Program-made: the position numbers and the translations under genes
Source of the DNA: Ophiura sarsii
Lineage: Eukaryota > Echinodermata > Ophiuroidea > Amphilepidida > Ophiuridae
Length of the DNA: 64,000 nucleotides
Reading direction: 5' to 3'
Assembly: GCA_035610835.1 (NCBI GenBank)
Contig: CM069455.1
Location: forward strand, 2,627,805 to 2,691,804
Shown: positions 21,801 through 32,198 of the stretch, piece by piece
Layout: the number at the start of each line of letters is the position of its first letter
Numbering within the stretch: position 1 is the stretch's first letter
Notes under the pieces: model-generated
Database searches by the model: none
What the model was told of the DNA's origin: nothing
Seen by the model: the letters and a program-made list of their open reading frames with translations, nothing else

Positions 21801-23370
21801 GCAATAACTTAGCTGTTAGAACATACTATTTGGTGAATGTGATGTAATATACACTCTTACAATATCTATTTAGTGATTATCACTCACTCATGTAGACTAT
21901 TTTTACATTTACAGCGGCCATTTTGGTGGCCATCTTGTATTTAAAGTATATTATTACAATGCAAATATACTAGATATGAGTTACCAGTAGTCTAAGACAT
22001 ATATCCCAATGTTAAAACTATACTTTCATACATTTTGGTTGATATTATCCCATTTTATGGAATTCTGACAATTTGTCCAGTCATTTTGGGACCCATTTTG
22101 GGGGCCATTTTGGATTTGTTAGTATGTTAGCAAAGCAAAAATAGTAGATATGAGTTACTAATGTTCTAATACATACATCCTATCATTAAAACTATATTTT
22201 CATCATACATTTAGGTTGATAATATCCCATTTTATGGAATTCTGACAATTTGTCCAGTCATTTTGGGACCCATTTTCGGGGGCCATTTTGGATTTGTCAG
22301 TATGTTAGCAAAGCAAAAATAGTAGATATGAGTTACTAGTGTTCTAATACATACATCCCATCATTAAAACTATATTTTCATCATACATTTAGGTTGATAA
22401 TATCCCATTTTATGGAATTCTGACAATTTGTCCAGTCATTTTGGGACCCATCATTACATTCCAGTTGCCTGTTAGGTTTGAGCCCAAGTTTGATAGGTTG
22501 AACTGGCCATGACGATAGTATTAGTAAGTTCCAACCAAGAATGACATCCATCCAACACCATTGACCCATGCTGGGGGACCTTGAGTGTGGCAGCGGTGGA
22601 ACTAGAAACAAGCCCGAGAGGCTGCAGTATTGCCACATGACTTTCCACACGTGTGATTTTCTGCCCGTTTGGGCTAGTTTTAAAACTAAAATCTGCTCTT
22701 TGGATAATATAATGTGATTTTTTTTCTCTCGAAATTTGAACATTTGTTTTTATAATATATGATATAGCACTTGTTTTTATGACAAATTGAAATTAAAAGT
22801 TGAAATTTGTTATCACAAGAACATTTTCAAAAGCAGTATATAGAGCTTCTAGTTACACCAACACTAAAGAGCCTTGAGCTATGCTTAGGATAGCGGTGGA
22901 AATGGTAGCACGCATGCTGGCAAGACACAGTTGGTGTAAAATAAATCAGATAAATGGTGTAGGAGGGGATGATTTATTACCCTGGATATGTCATCAAAGA
23001 CGTGGTCAAGAAAGTTGGACTTTATACAGGGCACGGAACCGTAATGTTTTGGGGGCCATTTTGGATTTGTCAGTATGTTAGCAAAGCAAAAATAGTAGAT
23101 ATGAGTTACTAGTGTTCTAATACATACATCCCATCATTAAAACTATATTTTCATCATACATTTAGGTTGATAATATCCCATTTTATGGAATTTGACAATT
23201 TTTGCAGCCACTTTGGGACCCTTTTAGGGGTCATTTTGGATTTGTAACTATGTTAACAAAGTAAAAATACTGGATATGAGTTACTAGTGGTCTAACACAT
23301 ACATCCTATCATTAGAATTATATTTTCATCTTACATTTCGGTTGATATTGTGCTATTTTATGGAGTTTTT
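21800..23370 (-). repeat. Satellite-like array, inverted arm
   Basis: Same units as 20750-21560 in reverse complement, with two nearly identical consecutive copies (about 22000-22440) that suggest recent local duplication. Broken by foreign DNA at about 22450-23047. Confidence 0.85.
22450..23047. mobile_element. Insertion of unknown nature in the satellite arm
   Basis: The satellite breaks after GGGACCCAT and resumes at TTTTGGGGGCCATTTTGG, where neighbouring units are continuous. The insert is about 598 bp and begins CATTACATTCC and ends GGAACCGTAATG, a short terminal inverted repeat. It also contains a second inverted pair (TTACACCAAC near 22853, GTTGGTGTAA near 22931). Composition is less AT-rich at both ends and partly coding-like (minus frame with MVLDGCHSW; plus frame with MLRIAVEMVARMLARHSW), which could be a captured gene fragment. 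I recognise neither. Confidence 0.55.
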
Positions 23371-24157
23371 ACAGGTTTGGTTTGAGGGAGTCCGGAGGGG
23401 GGGGGGGGGGGGGGGGGGGCCTGAATATTTTGACTCACCCTGTATGTAAGGGTGTAAGTATGTATAGGGTTGAGACCCAGTGGGATTGAGACCGAAAGTA
23501 ATGTAAATTGTATGGTCATAAATCCATTAACTAATACATGGTCATCATTTTTGAATCTTTGAAATCACTTCGAAAAGGGTGTTTTATGAATATAAAATTG
23601 AAGCATTCTTAACCCATAAGTTGACTGCGTTTATACAATAATGATTTCCCCATGCACGTCATTTTCAGGGTTTTACCAAAAAGATGACCTTAGATATCAT
23701 TTGAATTCGGACCTATGATTACTAAGAACAAAATTAGTAGCAGTATCATATTTGTGGCTTTATGACATAGAATAATTAAAGTTGGTTTTAAAGTATGTAT
23801 GTATAATAATTATGGTATATAAAAATATATTCAATAAATTCTGTAATTATATGTGAGGTCAATTATATATAAACTATATATGATGTTCAAAATACATATA
23901 AGCAGTCTATTGTAAAATTATGTGTATTTCAATAACTTCTGTGTGATATAGCTGGATGGTTTTCAAAGTATGTATGCATTATAGCACAGTAGTGTGTCCA
24001 GAGCAAGGGCCATAGAGACGCCGCCGCCCCTTCCCAACCCCTTGAGTATCATTTGGCTGAATTGCACATATTCGGCTAAATTTCGTGAAATGTAGGAATG
24101 TTTTCTTTTTCATTTTTATTCAATTTCAAGGCGTTTTTTGAGGGAATCAAAACTAAA
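23371..24157. other. G run and AT-rich DNA, no gene
   Basis: A run of about 22 G lies at 23398-23419, followed by TGACTCACCCTGTA (23433-23446), which looks like the right end of a TACAGGGTGAGTCA-type TA-targeting transposon whose left end is not visible here. The remainder is AT-rich without features. Confidence 0.45.
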
Positions 24158-24257
24158 NNNNNNNNNNNNNNNNNNNNNNNNNNNNNNNNNNNNNNNNNNN
24201 NNNNNNNNNNNNNNNNNNNNNNNNNNNNNNNNNNNNNNNNNNNNNNNNNNNNNNNNN
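24158..24257. other. Assembly gap, 100 N
   Basis: Exactly 100 unknown bases, the usual placeholder for a gap of unknown size. Sequence on either side may not be truly adjacent. Confidence 0.99.
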
Positions 24258-24619
24258 TTTTTTCAAATAGCTGTTATTTTGCAACCGTAAGGTTATTTGT
24301 AATGATATTTTTCAGCATAGATGGTCAAGATCATATAGTTGATGAATATTGAAAGAATTTTTTTTTTTAAATCTACAGAATTTCAAAAAAATGGCTTCAA
24401 AAAAACTGTCAAGGTTTTATTGAAACCACCCTGTATAAACGCATTCGAAACTAAAACAAAATGTATTTAAGATTAATCTTACGAATAACTTCTAGAAAGC
24501 TTTGGTCAAATCTGGACAAATCAAGATGTGTCGGCCCCTTGAAGACACACCAGTAGAAAACCACCATCGCTATAGTTGATATTGTTTATCTAAATGACAA
24601 GAAAAATAAATATATGGTC

Positions 24620-25060
24620 ACCATGGGGACGAGGAGAAGGGTGTGGATTAGAAGGAAGACGACGAGAAGGATGAGAATGAGAATACGAATGAGAATGAGA
24701 ATGAAGATGAAGATGAAGATGAAGATGAAGATGAAGATGAAGATGAAGATGAAGATGAAGATGAAGATGAGGGAAGGAACGATAAGGAAGAAAAGATAGA
24801 GATGAGAAGAAAGAAAAAGAGGAGACGGGAAAAAAGAGGAGAAAGAAGAAAACAGATGAGGGAAAAGAGGTTAAGGAAGAAAAGAGATGGGAGAAAAGAG
24901 GAGGAGGAGGAGGAGGCGGCAAGCAGGAGACGGTAGAGGAGGAGTAGGATGAAATATGAAGAAGATAGAAGAAGAAAGATATGAAAAAGAGGGGCGCATA
25001 ACCTTGAAAACGGGAAGGAGACGATTGAAAAGGAAAAGAAAGATAACAAAGAGGCAAAGA
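24620..25060 (+). repeat. Purine-strand tract with (GATGAA)n
   Basis: The plus strand is almost purely A and G for more than 400 bp; 24700-24770 is a GATGAA hexamer array, and GAGGAG/AAGAAG motifs follow. Open frames on both strands (poly-Ser, poly-Leu-His or poly-Lys-Met) are artefacts. Such tracts can form triplex DNA. Confidence 0.85.
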
Positions 25061-25094
25061 ACATTCATAATTGATGAGATTGTAATAAGTCTAC

Positions 25095-25256
25095 CTCAAA
25101 CTCAAAAACACCGCCAGGAAAACCAGATGGAATTAGAACAAATGTAAACTTTTCTTCTTCTTTGTCTATACCATCTACATCAAAGATCGTTGTCGTCAGA
25201 TCCCCTTCTGATCTCTCTGCTATTTTCACAGCTGTGTCTAGAGTACCTTTTCCGAA
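25095..25256 (-). CDS. Candidate exon, second half of an Ig-like domain (same gene as the IgGFc exon)
   Basis: A 162-bp (54-codon) block bounded on the minus strand by a plausible acceptor (TTTACAAGCAG) and donor (GAG then GTAGAC), phase 0 at both ends. It encodes FGKGTLDTAVKIAERSEG ... IFDVDGIDKEEEKFTFVLIP ... GVFEFE. The hydrophobic/acidic alternation and the closing GVFEFE resemble strands D to F of an Ig-like fold, where G-x-Y-x-C would be usual, so the second canonical Cys seems to be replaced by Phe. If the donor is not used, the frame continues to a stop at 25065-25067 and this is the last exon. Linkage to the other exons is inference. Confidence 0.5.
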
Positions 25257-25328
25257 CTGCTTGTAAACATGTGCAGTGGAAACAACCAAGTGATTTAGTC
25301 ATGAAATAGTTTAAGTGTTGCATTATAG

Positions 25329-25711
25329 CAGTGGCGTAGCTAGGATTTTTTTCAGGGGGGGGGGGGGCAAGATTTCTAAAATGTTCGTAAAAGGTTGCCC
25401 CCCAAAAAATTCAAGTCACTTACCTCGTGAATTTCACGTAAGTGGGTCAAAAAAAATTTGCACAGTCCAAAAAAAAAATCGCACAGTCAAAAAAAAATAG
25501 CACAGTAAAATGTACTATATGTACAATTTTGACTTCGTTTTGGCTAATAACCGCGGTCTTTTTTCTCATTTTTTTTCCTATTTACTTTTTTCTCACTTTT
25601 TTTTTTTTAGGGGTGTGGGGGGCGGGGGCCCCAAATTGAGTTTTTTTCGTCAGGGGGGGGGGGGGGGCATTTTCCCCCCCGCCCCCCCCCCCCCCCTGAG
25701 CTACGCCACTG
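25329..25711. mobile_element. hAT-type MITE, 383 bp, 8-bp TSD
   Basis: Termini CAGTGGCGTAGCTAGG and the inverse CTGAGCTACGCCACTG. CATTATAG is duplicated exactly on both sides (25321-25328 and 25712-25719). An 8-bp duplication and CAG...CTG ends are hAT hallmarks. The interior has G and C runs next to both ends and three AAAAAATxGCACAGT units near 25450-25510. It sits in a presumed intron of the IgGFc-domain gene. Confidence 0.92.
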
Positions 25712-26027
25712 CATTATAGGCTTAACCATAACTCCCATTATAGGCTTAAACCATAACTCCCCAAGGCGTGTTTCTAATAAAAATTCCATTGAAATGGAAT
25801 GGGCGATCCAAGAGAAAGAAGCATGTTTTGTAACCATTTTCTGTTGCATACCAAAATGTTATTTGATTTTGGTTAGAGAGATCTTTCGGACCCCTCAACG
25901 TTGTCATCGGTCTCTGTCTAATCAAGTAGTTTAGGATGGATACGGTACACTATAGTCTGGCATCATAGGAAAAGTCTATTTACTCTGGATCAAACAGTAT
26001 AATATCCCATGTCCACTTAAATATAGT

Positions 26028-26283
26028 TACACACTTACAAATATGTAGTTAAAATAACCCCTTTTCAGGGTCAACTATACATCAACTGAAAAAAGGTTAA
26101 ATGTAACTCTTTTTTCTAGTCATTTTATACACATTTTTTGTAATTTTCCTGGTCATCTGACACAAAAAAAAAAGGGGGTAAAAAATGGACTAGAAGGAAT
26201 TGGGAAGTTCAATTTATCCAACCACTTTTCAGTGGTGTAGTTGACCCTGACAAGAAGTTAGTTTTTAGCTACACAGGTGTGTA
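26028..26283. mobile_element. MITE with TACACAC termini
   Basis: The left end has TACACACTT, TGTAGTTAAAA and CAGGGTCAACTA; the right end carries their inverses (TAGTTGACCCTGA, TTTTTAGCTACA, GGTGTGTA). It ends about 8 bp from the donor of the candidate exon 26293-26418, so it lies just inside the intron. Confidence 0.65.
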
Positions 26284-26292
26284 TCGGCATAC

Positions 26293-26418
26293 CTCAATTT
26301 TGTTAAACTCGCCGATGTTATTGTACGGAACGAGCCCTTTGATGCTGCATTGTATGCCAACATTGGAACCGACGAATCCCCTTCCGATGGATATTTTTGG
26401 GTTTTGGTTGCGGCAGAG
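26293..26418 (-). CDS. Candidate exon, first half of an Ig-like domain
   Basis: A 126-bp (42-codon) open block in phase 0, between an acceptor (GAAAATTCAG) and a donor (ATTGAG then GTATGC) on the minus strand. It encodes LCRNQNPKISIGRGFVG followed by SNVGIQCSIKGLVPYNN and ending FNKIE. The VGIQCSIKG stretch looks like strand B of an Ig-like domain with its first Cys. Both boundaries are phase 0, matching the downstream exon 25095-25256, which supports joining the two. Confidence 0.5.
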
Positions 26419-26419
26419 C

Positions 26420-27177
26420 TGAATTTTCAACACAAAAATAATACATCACTTAAAAGATAATGCGCTTCTATCGGTAGTTTACTTGACTATTTATCGTAAT
26501 ATTGTTCTCGCCTAACAGGTCTATATGTTCCACGGATCGTTGTTTAATGCCATCGCCCTTAAATGAAGGGGGGTCAAGGGAAGTGATCTGCCCCACCAAT
26601 ATTTTGAGTCTGTCGGTTCATTTTACAAGGGCAATCATGGAATATAATACGTAAGTTTAAAAGCCACAATAAAAAGTATCGACTCATTTGTTTAAGAATG
26701 AGGTATCATATGACGGGAAGACATTTGCACACTAGGGGAGCAAATATCTTTAAAAAAAAGGGGGGGGTATTAACGAAACAATATGAAAAATTATCAAGCG
26801 CTGTAACTTTTGAAATATTAATGGTATGTACATAAAAGTTAATATTTTTGGAAAAGAACTGAGTTAGATGTTCCATTTATGATATCAAAATCACTTTTTT
26901 GTGCCATTTTACGCTAAAATTGTCAAATTTGGTCTAATACTAACTAATTTGAGTAAATATTAACCATTTGTAATGGCCTTCAAGCATGATTCTAGCAGAA
27001 TCTATGACGAGCGAAACTCAATTAAATAAACGCGATGATCAAGCAAGTGATACCAGCCGAGTAAGTGAAATGAATAAATAATATATAAACTCGAAAACTG
27101 GCGAGAATTAAATTAACAAAGACCTTAAAGCTAGCCCACCACTTTGGTAGTTCACCACAGAAGAACTGGTCATACAC
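26420..27177. other. Intronic or intergenic DNA without a gene
   Basis: It contains a short scrap of the CAGTGGCG hAT-type family interior (GTCGGTTCATTTTAC, GCAATCATGGAAT near 26607-26643). Nothing else recognisable. Confidence 0.45.
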
Positions 27178-27529
27178 CAGGGATAGCACTGGATCTAAAA
27201 CGTGAGAGGTCCCATGACATTTTTCAGGACCCCGTAGGACTTCAAAAAACAAATTTAATGGGTCCCCCAAGAAAATGAGAGGTCCTGAAGTTTGGGTATT
27301 AAAAAAAATTACTTTTTTACGGGCAGTTTTAATGATTTATATTGTGAGCAAAGGATGGATATGTAATTTACAGAATTTCTTAAGGTTTCCATTTCCACAC
27401 ATCGTCAAATTTAAGGGGTCCCTTCAATTTTGATCGGGACCCGCAAGTCTTTCCAAATTGAAACCTGACGCGTCACTATTAGAAAGTGAGAGGTCTAGGA
27501 CGCGCAGACGCGTCAGAATGCGACCCCTG
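27178..27529. mobile_element. hAT-type MITE, 352 bp, 8-bp TSD
   Basis: Ends CAGGGATAGC and the inverse GCGACCCCTG. TCATACAC is duplicated on both sides (27170-27177 and 27530-27537). The interior repeats a GTGAGAGGTC(C/T) motif. CAGGG(G/A)T ends with an 8-bp target fit the hAT superfamily. Confidence 0.88.
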
Positions 27530-27781
27530 TCATACACCTGTTCACTTGATGACAGACAGTACAGATTTTACATGGAGAAATTGTAACCTTGTCAACTTCC
27601 CAAGAGAACTGGATGTGGCTAGCAACTCAAGAAAAAGTGTAAAAATACACTGTCTCGAACCCGGTCCCTCTCGCATTCGCGGCGATTGGTTAATCCACTA
27701 ACTAATTTGGTATGAAATTTCGCGCTTGCGCTCAACATTTAGCTGTTTTATGCTAAAATTGTCAAGGGGGGCTTTGGGGGC

Positions 27782-28268
27782 CAGTGGCGTAACCAGCGCG
27801 GGGGGGGGGGGGGGGGGCAGGGGCGGGAGCACATATGAAAAACACATATGAATATGTACACATATGGAGGGGATCAGAAAAAAAAAGTCCCTAAAAAGGG
27901 GGGTTCACAAAAAAATGTGGTGCTTAATAGGGGGATCAAACAAAAAGTTACATTTTTTTTGCGCTTTGCGCACACACAAAACCACATTTGTCCGCACTTT
28001 GCGCAAAAAAGAACCCACATTTATACGATTAAAAGTTTCGTGCGCGGTCGAATCTAATAATGCTCGGTAACTTAGACATACAGGGGGATCAATAAAAAAA
28101 TTAACGGTGTTTGGGGGATCAAGAAGAAAAAAGTATGTCCGAGGCTCAAAAAAAAAAATGTCCGAGGTTCATTTGTGCAAGTATAAGTCATGAACATAAG
28201 AAAAAAAATCCATTCATTATGCTTTTATACATGCAGGTCTGGGCGTAAAAGAAATCTATGCCACTGTG
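27782..28268. mobile_element. hAT-like MITE, CAGTGGCGTAACC end, decayed
   Basis: Left end CAGTGGCGTAACCAGC with a G run; right end inverse of CAGTGGCATAG. No matching 8-bp duplication is visible, so one end may have been altered. The interior has CACATATGAA repeats and CGCACTTTGCGCAAA blocks. Confidence 0.6.
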
Positions 28269-28280
28269 CTAATTACCCTA

Positions 28281-28704
28281 AGAGCGTGTTTCTGCTGGGG
28301 AAGAAACCGAAACCGCTAATAAACGCTAAGTTTGCCCAGTAGAAACAGGCAGAACCCGGCAATAATCGGTATTTTTGGTAATCCCAAAAACCTTCACAAA
28401 CCAGGTTTGGAATCGGCAATAATCGGCAATAAACCCAATAGAAACAGAAAGGCGATTCTTAGCGGTTTGCGCCGTGAACCGTATCACGCTGGGTTCTGCA
28501 CATTATTGTGAAGCAATCTTTTTCAGGTGCGGTGGCATTGTTTGGTATTACAAAAAGTCAAATGTCGTGGCCCATCGACTAGAATCGATAAACTTAGCGG
28601 TAAGTTTTCGCGAGTAGAAACAGGGGGATTAAAAACTGACCGATTGAAACTTAGCGTTTATTAGCGTTTACTTTTTGCAGAGTGCCCCAGCAGAAACACG
28701 CTCT
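28281..28704. mobile_element. MITE, AGAGCGTGTTTCTGCTGGGG termini
   Basis: A 20-bp perfect inverted terminal repeat at 28281-28300 and 28685-28704. Inside, ACCGCTAATAAACGCTAA-like blocks recur in both orientations. Superfamily not determined. Confidence 0.8.
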
Positions 28705-29009
28705 ATGACACTTATGTATACCGAGGCTCATTAAATGTCTATCAACATTAGCCTCATATCTTGCCAAAAAGACCAAAACAAAGCATGGAATCACCTCAGT
28801 GTGCCGAACTTCTTTTACCCTTCAAATTTAAATACAATGAATTATTTATTATTTGAACAACCGTAACTAAAAATAGTTCAAAAGAGACATGAAAGGAAAA
28901 AATCGTTAGATTAGTAGAAGAGACAATGTTTTTGTTTCTTTCAAATATTGTTTAACATAGGCCTACATGTTTGTTCACTTTGAGTAAAGGTAAAATCCCA
29001 ATGTCTTAC

Positions 29010-29077
29010 CCAGGTGTCTTACACGATGGAATGTTTCTGAAGGTTCATATAAAGTCCGATGTTCATAATATAAACTC
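29010..29077 (-). CDS. Candidate small exon downstream of the IgGFc exon
   Basis: A 68-bp block between a good acceptor (ACCCCTTTGTGTAG) and a consensus donor (CCTGG then GTAAGA) on the minus strand. It is open only if entered in phase 2, reading SLYYEHRTLYEPSETFHR and VRHLG. Phase 2 matches the upstream exon if its donor is the GTATTT site at 29510/29509 rather than GTAGGT. It leaves in phase 1, which does not fit the phase-0 exon at 26293-26418, so at least one exon between them would be missing. Could also be chance. Confidence 0.35.
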
Positions 29078-29163
29078 CTACACAAAGGGGTATGTTACGG
29101 ATAATTGATGTTCATGATGAAAAGAATTATTGAACTTTGGGTATGGATAGGTGCTAACATGAA

Positions 29164-29494
29164 TAAGCCTAACAAATAAAATTTATAAGCCTAACAAATG
29201 AAATTTATAAGCCTAACAAATGAAATGTATAAGCCTAACAAATGAAATTTATAAGCCTAACAAATGAAATTTATAAGCCTAACAAATGAAATTTATAAGC
29301 CTAACAAATGAAATTTATAAGGCTAACAAATGAAATTTATAAGGCTAACAAATGAAATTTTTAAGCCTAACAAATGAAATGTATAAGCCTAACAAATGAA
29401 ATTTATAAGGATAACAAATGAAATTTATAAGGCTAACAAATGAATTTTATAAGCCTAACAAATGAAATTCATAAGCCTAACAAATGAAATTTAT
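29164..29494 (+). repeat. 22-bp minisatellite, about 15 copies
   Basis: Unit AAGCCTAACAAATGAAATTT plus AT, very homogeneous. It lies in the presumed intron, starting within about 20 bp of the IgGFc exon's donor. Confidence 0.92.
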
Positions 29495-29512
29495 TCGGTT
29501 ATATAAATACCT

Positions 29513-30742
29513 ACCAGGAGTCGTATGCTGAAATGCATTGTATCCGGCCATATATCCATAAGAAATGTCAAAGCCAAAGCCATACACAACGACTGCAAAT
29601 GTCACAGAACTTGATCTATGACCAATGGAGTGTAATCCATTGGTCATCCGTTTTCGGTTGACACAATATTCCCCTCCATTATTTAAACGGTCATCCCATT
29701 CCACATATGTACTGCCATCGACGGCGATGTCTAGACTGTGCTCACACTGAACAATAACGTTTATGTACAACTGTTGAAGAGCGGAACCTGTTAACGATGT
29801 TACAGGGAATGTTACATTGCTTGAAAAGAAACTCGTAGGTGGAACAAGCAGCATGAATGGATCACCTACACCATCACTTCCACCACTTTTAGCATATTGG
29901 ACAACAATAACATTCTTATTGGATGATATGATTGTGATTTTATCTGTAGACCCTGTGTCACCTTCATAGAAGCTGAACTGTTCAATATAACGACTGTCCA
30001 AGTTACCGATATAAACTTGAGTATTGTCATGCAATGCGATTACACGGAAAATGTATCCCGAAGTGCGACCTAGAAACGGAGCCAGAACAAAATGGCGTCC
30101 AGATTCCTCTGTCCCGGACATGTGAGACATTATATAATTCCAACAACATACTGCAGTTGGAACCTGAGCATATTCGTTGCCAGACATAACTGACACGGGC
30201 TTGCTGGACGTTACTAAAGTTCCTGTAAGATCGTGGTAGTAGTCCTGATACTGGAAGGATTCATAAGGTTGCAGCGTCACATTCTGCATATTGTCATGGC
30301 CTTCATGGTTTAATGCTATGGTAAGGTGGGTCTCTTCTGCAAGTGCGGTAACGACGAATTCAGACGCATATCCGTAGGCTATGGTTGGCTGATAAGAGGC
30401 CAGAACGTAACGTCGACTCATCATTGTTGTAGGAAGTACAGTGAATCCATCAGCACTATTCCCGGGCCCGTTGATATATGCACACATTCCATATACACAG
30501 ACATTACCATCAGCATTGACGATAACGGATTTATTTACCAAGGTATCATCGCGATTGAATATTACGTTAGCAGGTAGGGTAATATTTGCGAGATTACTGC
30601 TGGTTATCACCGCAGTGTTGAGGAAACCTATCCCCGGAACGGATGTATTCACAGAGACTGGATCGTTTGATGTTGTGGTAATAAGTACGTAGGCTTCGAC
30701 GGGATAATAGGCATGTGGGGGTCCAGGGTGGCCAGGGCGCAC
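29513..30742 (-). CDS. IgGFc-binding protein N-terminal domain (FCGBP-like), large exon
   Basis: About 400 open codons on the minus strand with the repeated seven-to-eight-strand pattern of the IgGFc_binding family: AYVLITTTSNDPVSV, SVIVNADGNVCVYG, TEFVVT-like SEFVVTALAEETHLTI, LTGTLVTSSKPVSVMSGNEY, GRHFVLAPFLGRTSGYIFRV, DNTQVYIG, FMLLVPPTSFFSSNVTFPV and VVVYGFGFDISYGYMAG. In FCGBP and related secreted mucus or adhesion proteins this domain is extracellular. The frame continues past the likely donor to a stop at 29477. The 5' boundary is unclear: the conserved G-TEF-VFGF start of the domain is missing and the first ATG lies in a C/G-run repeat, so the real exon probably begins near 30690 at an acceptor such as GTCGAAG. 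No signal peptide is seen; upstream exons must lie elsewhere or be lost. Confidence 0.85.
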
Positions 30743-30936
30743 CCCCCCCCCCCCCCCCCCTGGAATATGGGCGTCGGTAAAATCGAGCCTCCGTCGGTAG
30801 ATTTGCGTATTTCACCATGCGGTTTTTTTTGCCGGTTTTGTGGACAAACCTATCGCTATCGCCGAACCTTATTAACGTGGGATTGGCAAATGATGAAATT
30901 TAGGTCTTTCTACATATATGTTGATGTATTGGCAAA

Positions 30937-31435
30937 ACGAGGGGCATTCAATAAATACCTGCAACCATTGGAAATCTCTGAACCGTGACACGTGTCAGTA
31001 AAATATTAAACCCATGATACTTAAACTGTAAGTCTTACTCTTTTGTCACAGAAAATTTCGAACACGTAAGTCATTTTTATCATTACATTTCAGCACTGTG
31101 AATATCGTGATCTCAGGCCACTGGTTAGGAATTAAATGTTACAATGGCGGAAATTTGAGAGACAAGTTTATGGTATACATTAAGATACATGCGTTTATAA
31201 CAGTGTTAATATTGGCTCTTGATTTATAATGCTGTTTTTGTCAATTTTCGGTGCCTGCAGAGACCATGATGTTTTTAGTTCTGAAATTACATGATAAAAA
31301 TGACCCGCATGTTTGACATTTTCCGTGAGAAAGGGGTAAGACTTACAGTTTAAGTATCATGAAGTTTATTTTATTGACACATGTCACGGTTCAGAGATTT
31401 TCAATGGTTGCAGATATTTATTGAATGTCCCTCGT
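30937..31435. mobile_element. Mariner-type MITE, about 500 bp, TIRs of about 100 bp
   Basis: The left end ACGAGGGGCATTCAATAAAT returns inverted at the right end, followed inward by AACCGTGACACGTGTCA and ATACTTAAACTGTAAGTC on one side and their inverses on the other. The termini resemble those of 5318-6361 but the interior differs, so it is a related family. Lies just upstream of the IgGFc exon. Confidence 0.85.
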
Positions 31436-31437
31436 AC

Positions 31438-31480
31438 TTCCAACAGAGAGACAAAATAGTTAATCTTGTTTGATAACGGA
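31438..31480 (+). repeat. Dispersed repeat shared with 11030-11065
   Basis: CCAACAGAGAGAC, AAATAG and CTTGTTTGA blocks follow one another as at 11030-11065. The mariner-type MITE at 30937-31435 abuts this copy, which may mark its insertion into an older repeat. The rest of 31481-32198 shows no gene. Confidence 0.55.
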
Positions 31481-32198
31481 GATACCATGCAAATAGGATG
31501 TCAGTCAGCACAGCAGCAAGTGTTTTGATAAGGAAGACTATGGCACTGCCTGAACATGTAACTATTTATAAAGTCATATAAAGCCATATAGAAAGTACAA
31601 AGACACAAGCATGAATTGTAATTTTGTTTTACACCAATTTCAATACAAGAAATATTTTGCCCAAAATCAAATATTGAAATTGAAATAGAGAACCTTTTTT
31701 TTTTATCAGGAATTTTGTGTGCGGCTTGATATATTAAAGAAAGGTTTTGTTTCATTAAATTCCATGCTTGTTTGGGAACTAATAGCTCTGATCTGGCAAT
31801 ACATAAATCAAGCCAAATATAATGTAGATATATCCATTACATCATGTAACCTATTTTTACATAGAGTTGAGGCATCGTGAAAATACAGAAAAATGGGAAA
31901 AGGTCAAAAGTTATTTTAGTTTTAAAATTGATTAAATTCAGTAAAAAATGTAAACAGATGAATCTAACGGAACCAGGAACAAAACATACAAAGGATCAGA
32001 AAACTGATACAAGAGGATATCTCGAAAGTGTAAAAATGCAAAGAGTAAAAGCAAGATATACCAACAGGGTGTGGGGAAACAGGTAATAACGAGGGAGAAT
32101 AACGCGATAAAACAGATAAATAACAAACCAAAAACAATAACACACGGAAATGCACTTGGACAAGCAATAAAAATTGCTGTGCAATAAAACAACAAAGA

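Noticed and set aside
23433..24440. Transposon bounded by TGACTCACCCTGTA (23433-23446) and CCACCCTGTATA (near 24430)
   Set aside because: Both are right-end-like in the same orientation, and the gap lies between them, so no inverted pair can be shown.
24590..25064. Minus-strand frames of 138-155 codons rich in Ser, Leu, His or Phe
   Set aside because: Low-complexity translation of the purine-strand tract and the GATGAA array, no domain.
27640..27710. tRNA-like sequence on the minus strand (GGGTTCGAG-type B box with a GTTAGTGGATTA stretch upstream)
   Set aside because: No cloverleaf can be completed and the A box is poor. At most an old tRNA-derived SINE scrap.
30713..30742. First ATG of the IgGFc-domain frame as a true start codon
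   Set aside because: It lies in a C/G-run repeat, gives no signal peptide, and the conserved beginning of the domain is missing. An exon start near 30690 is more plausible.
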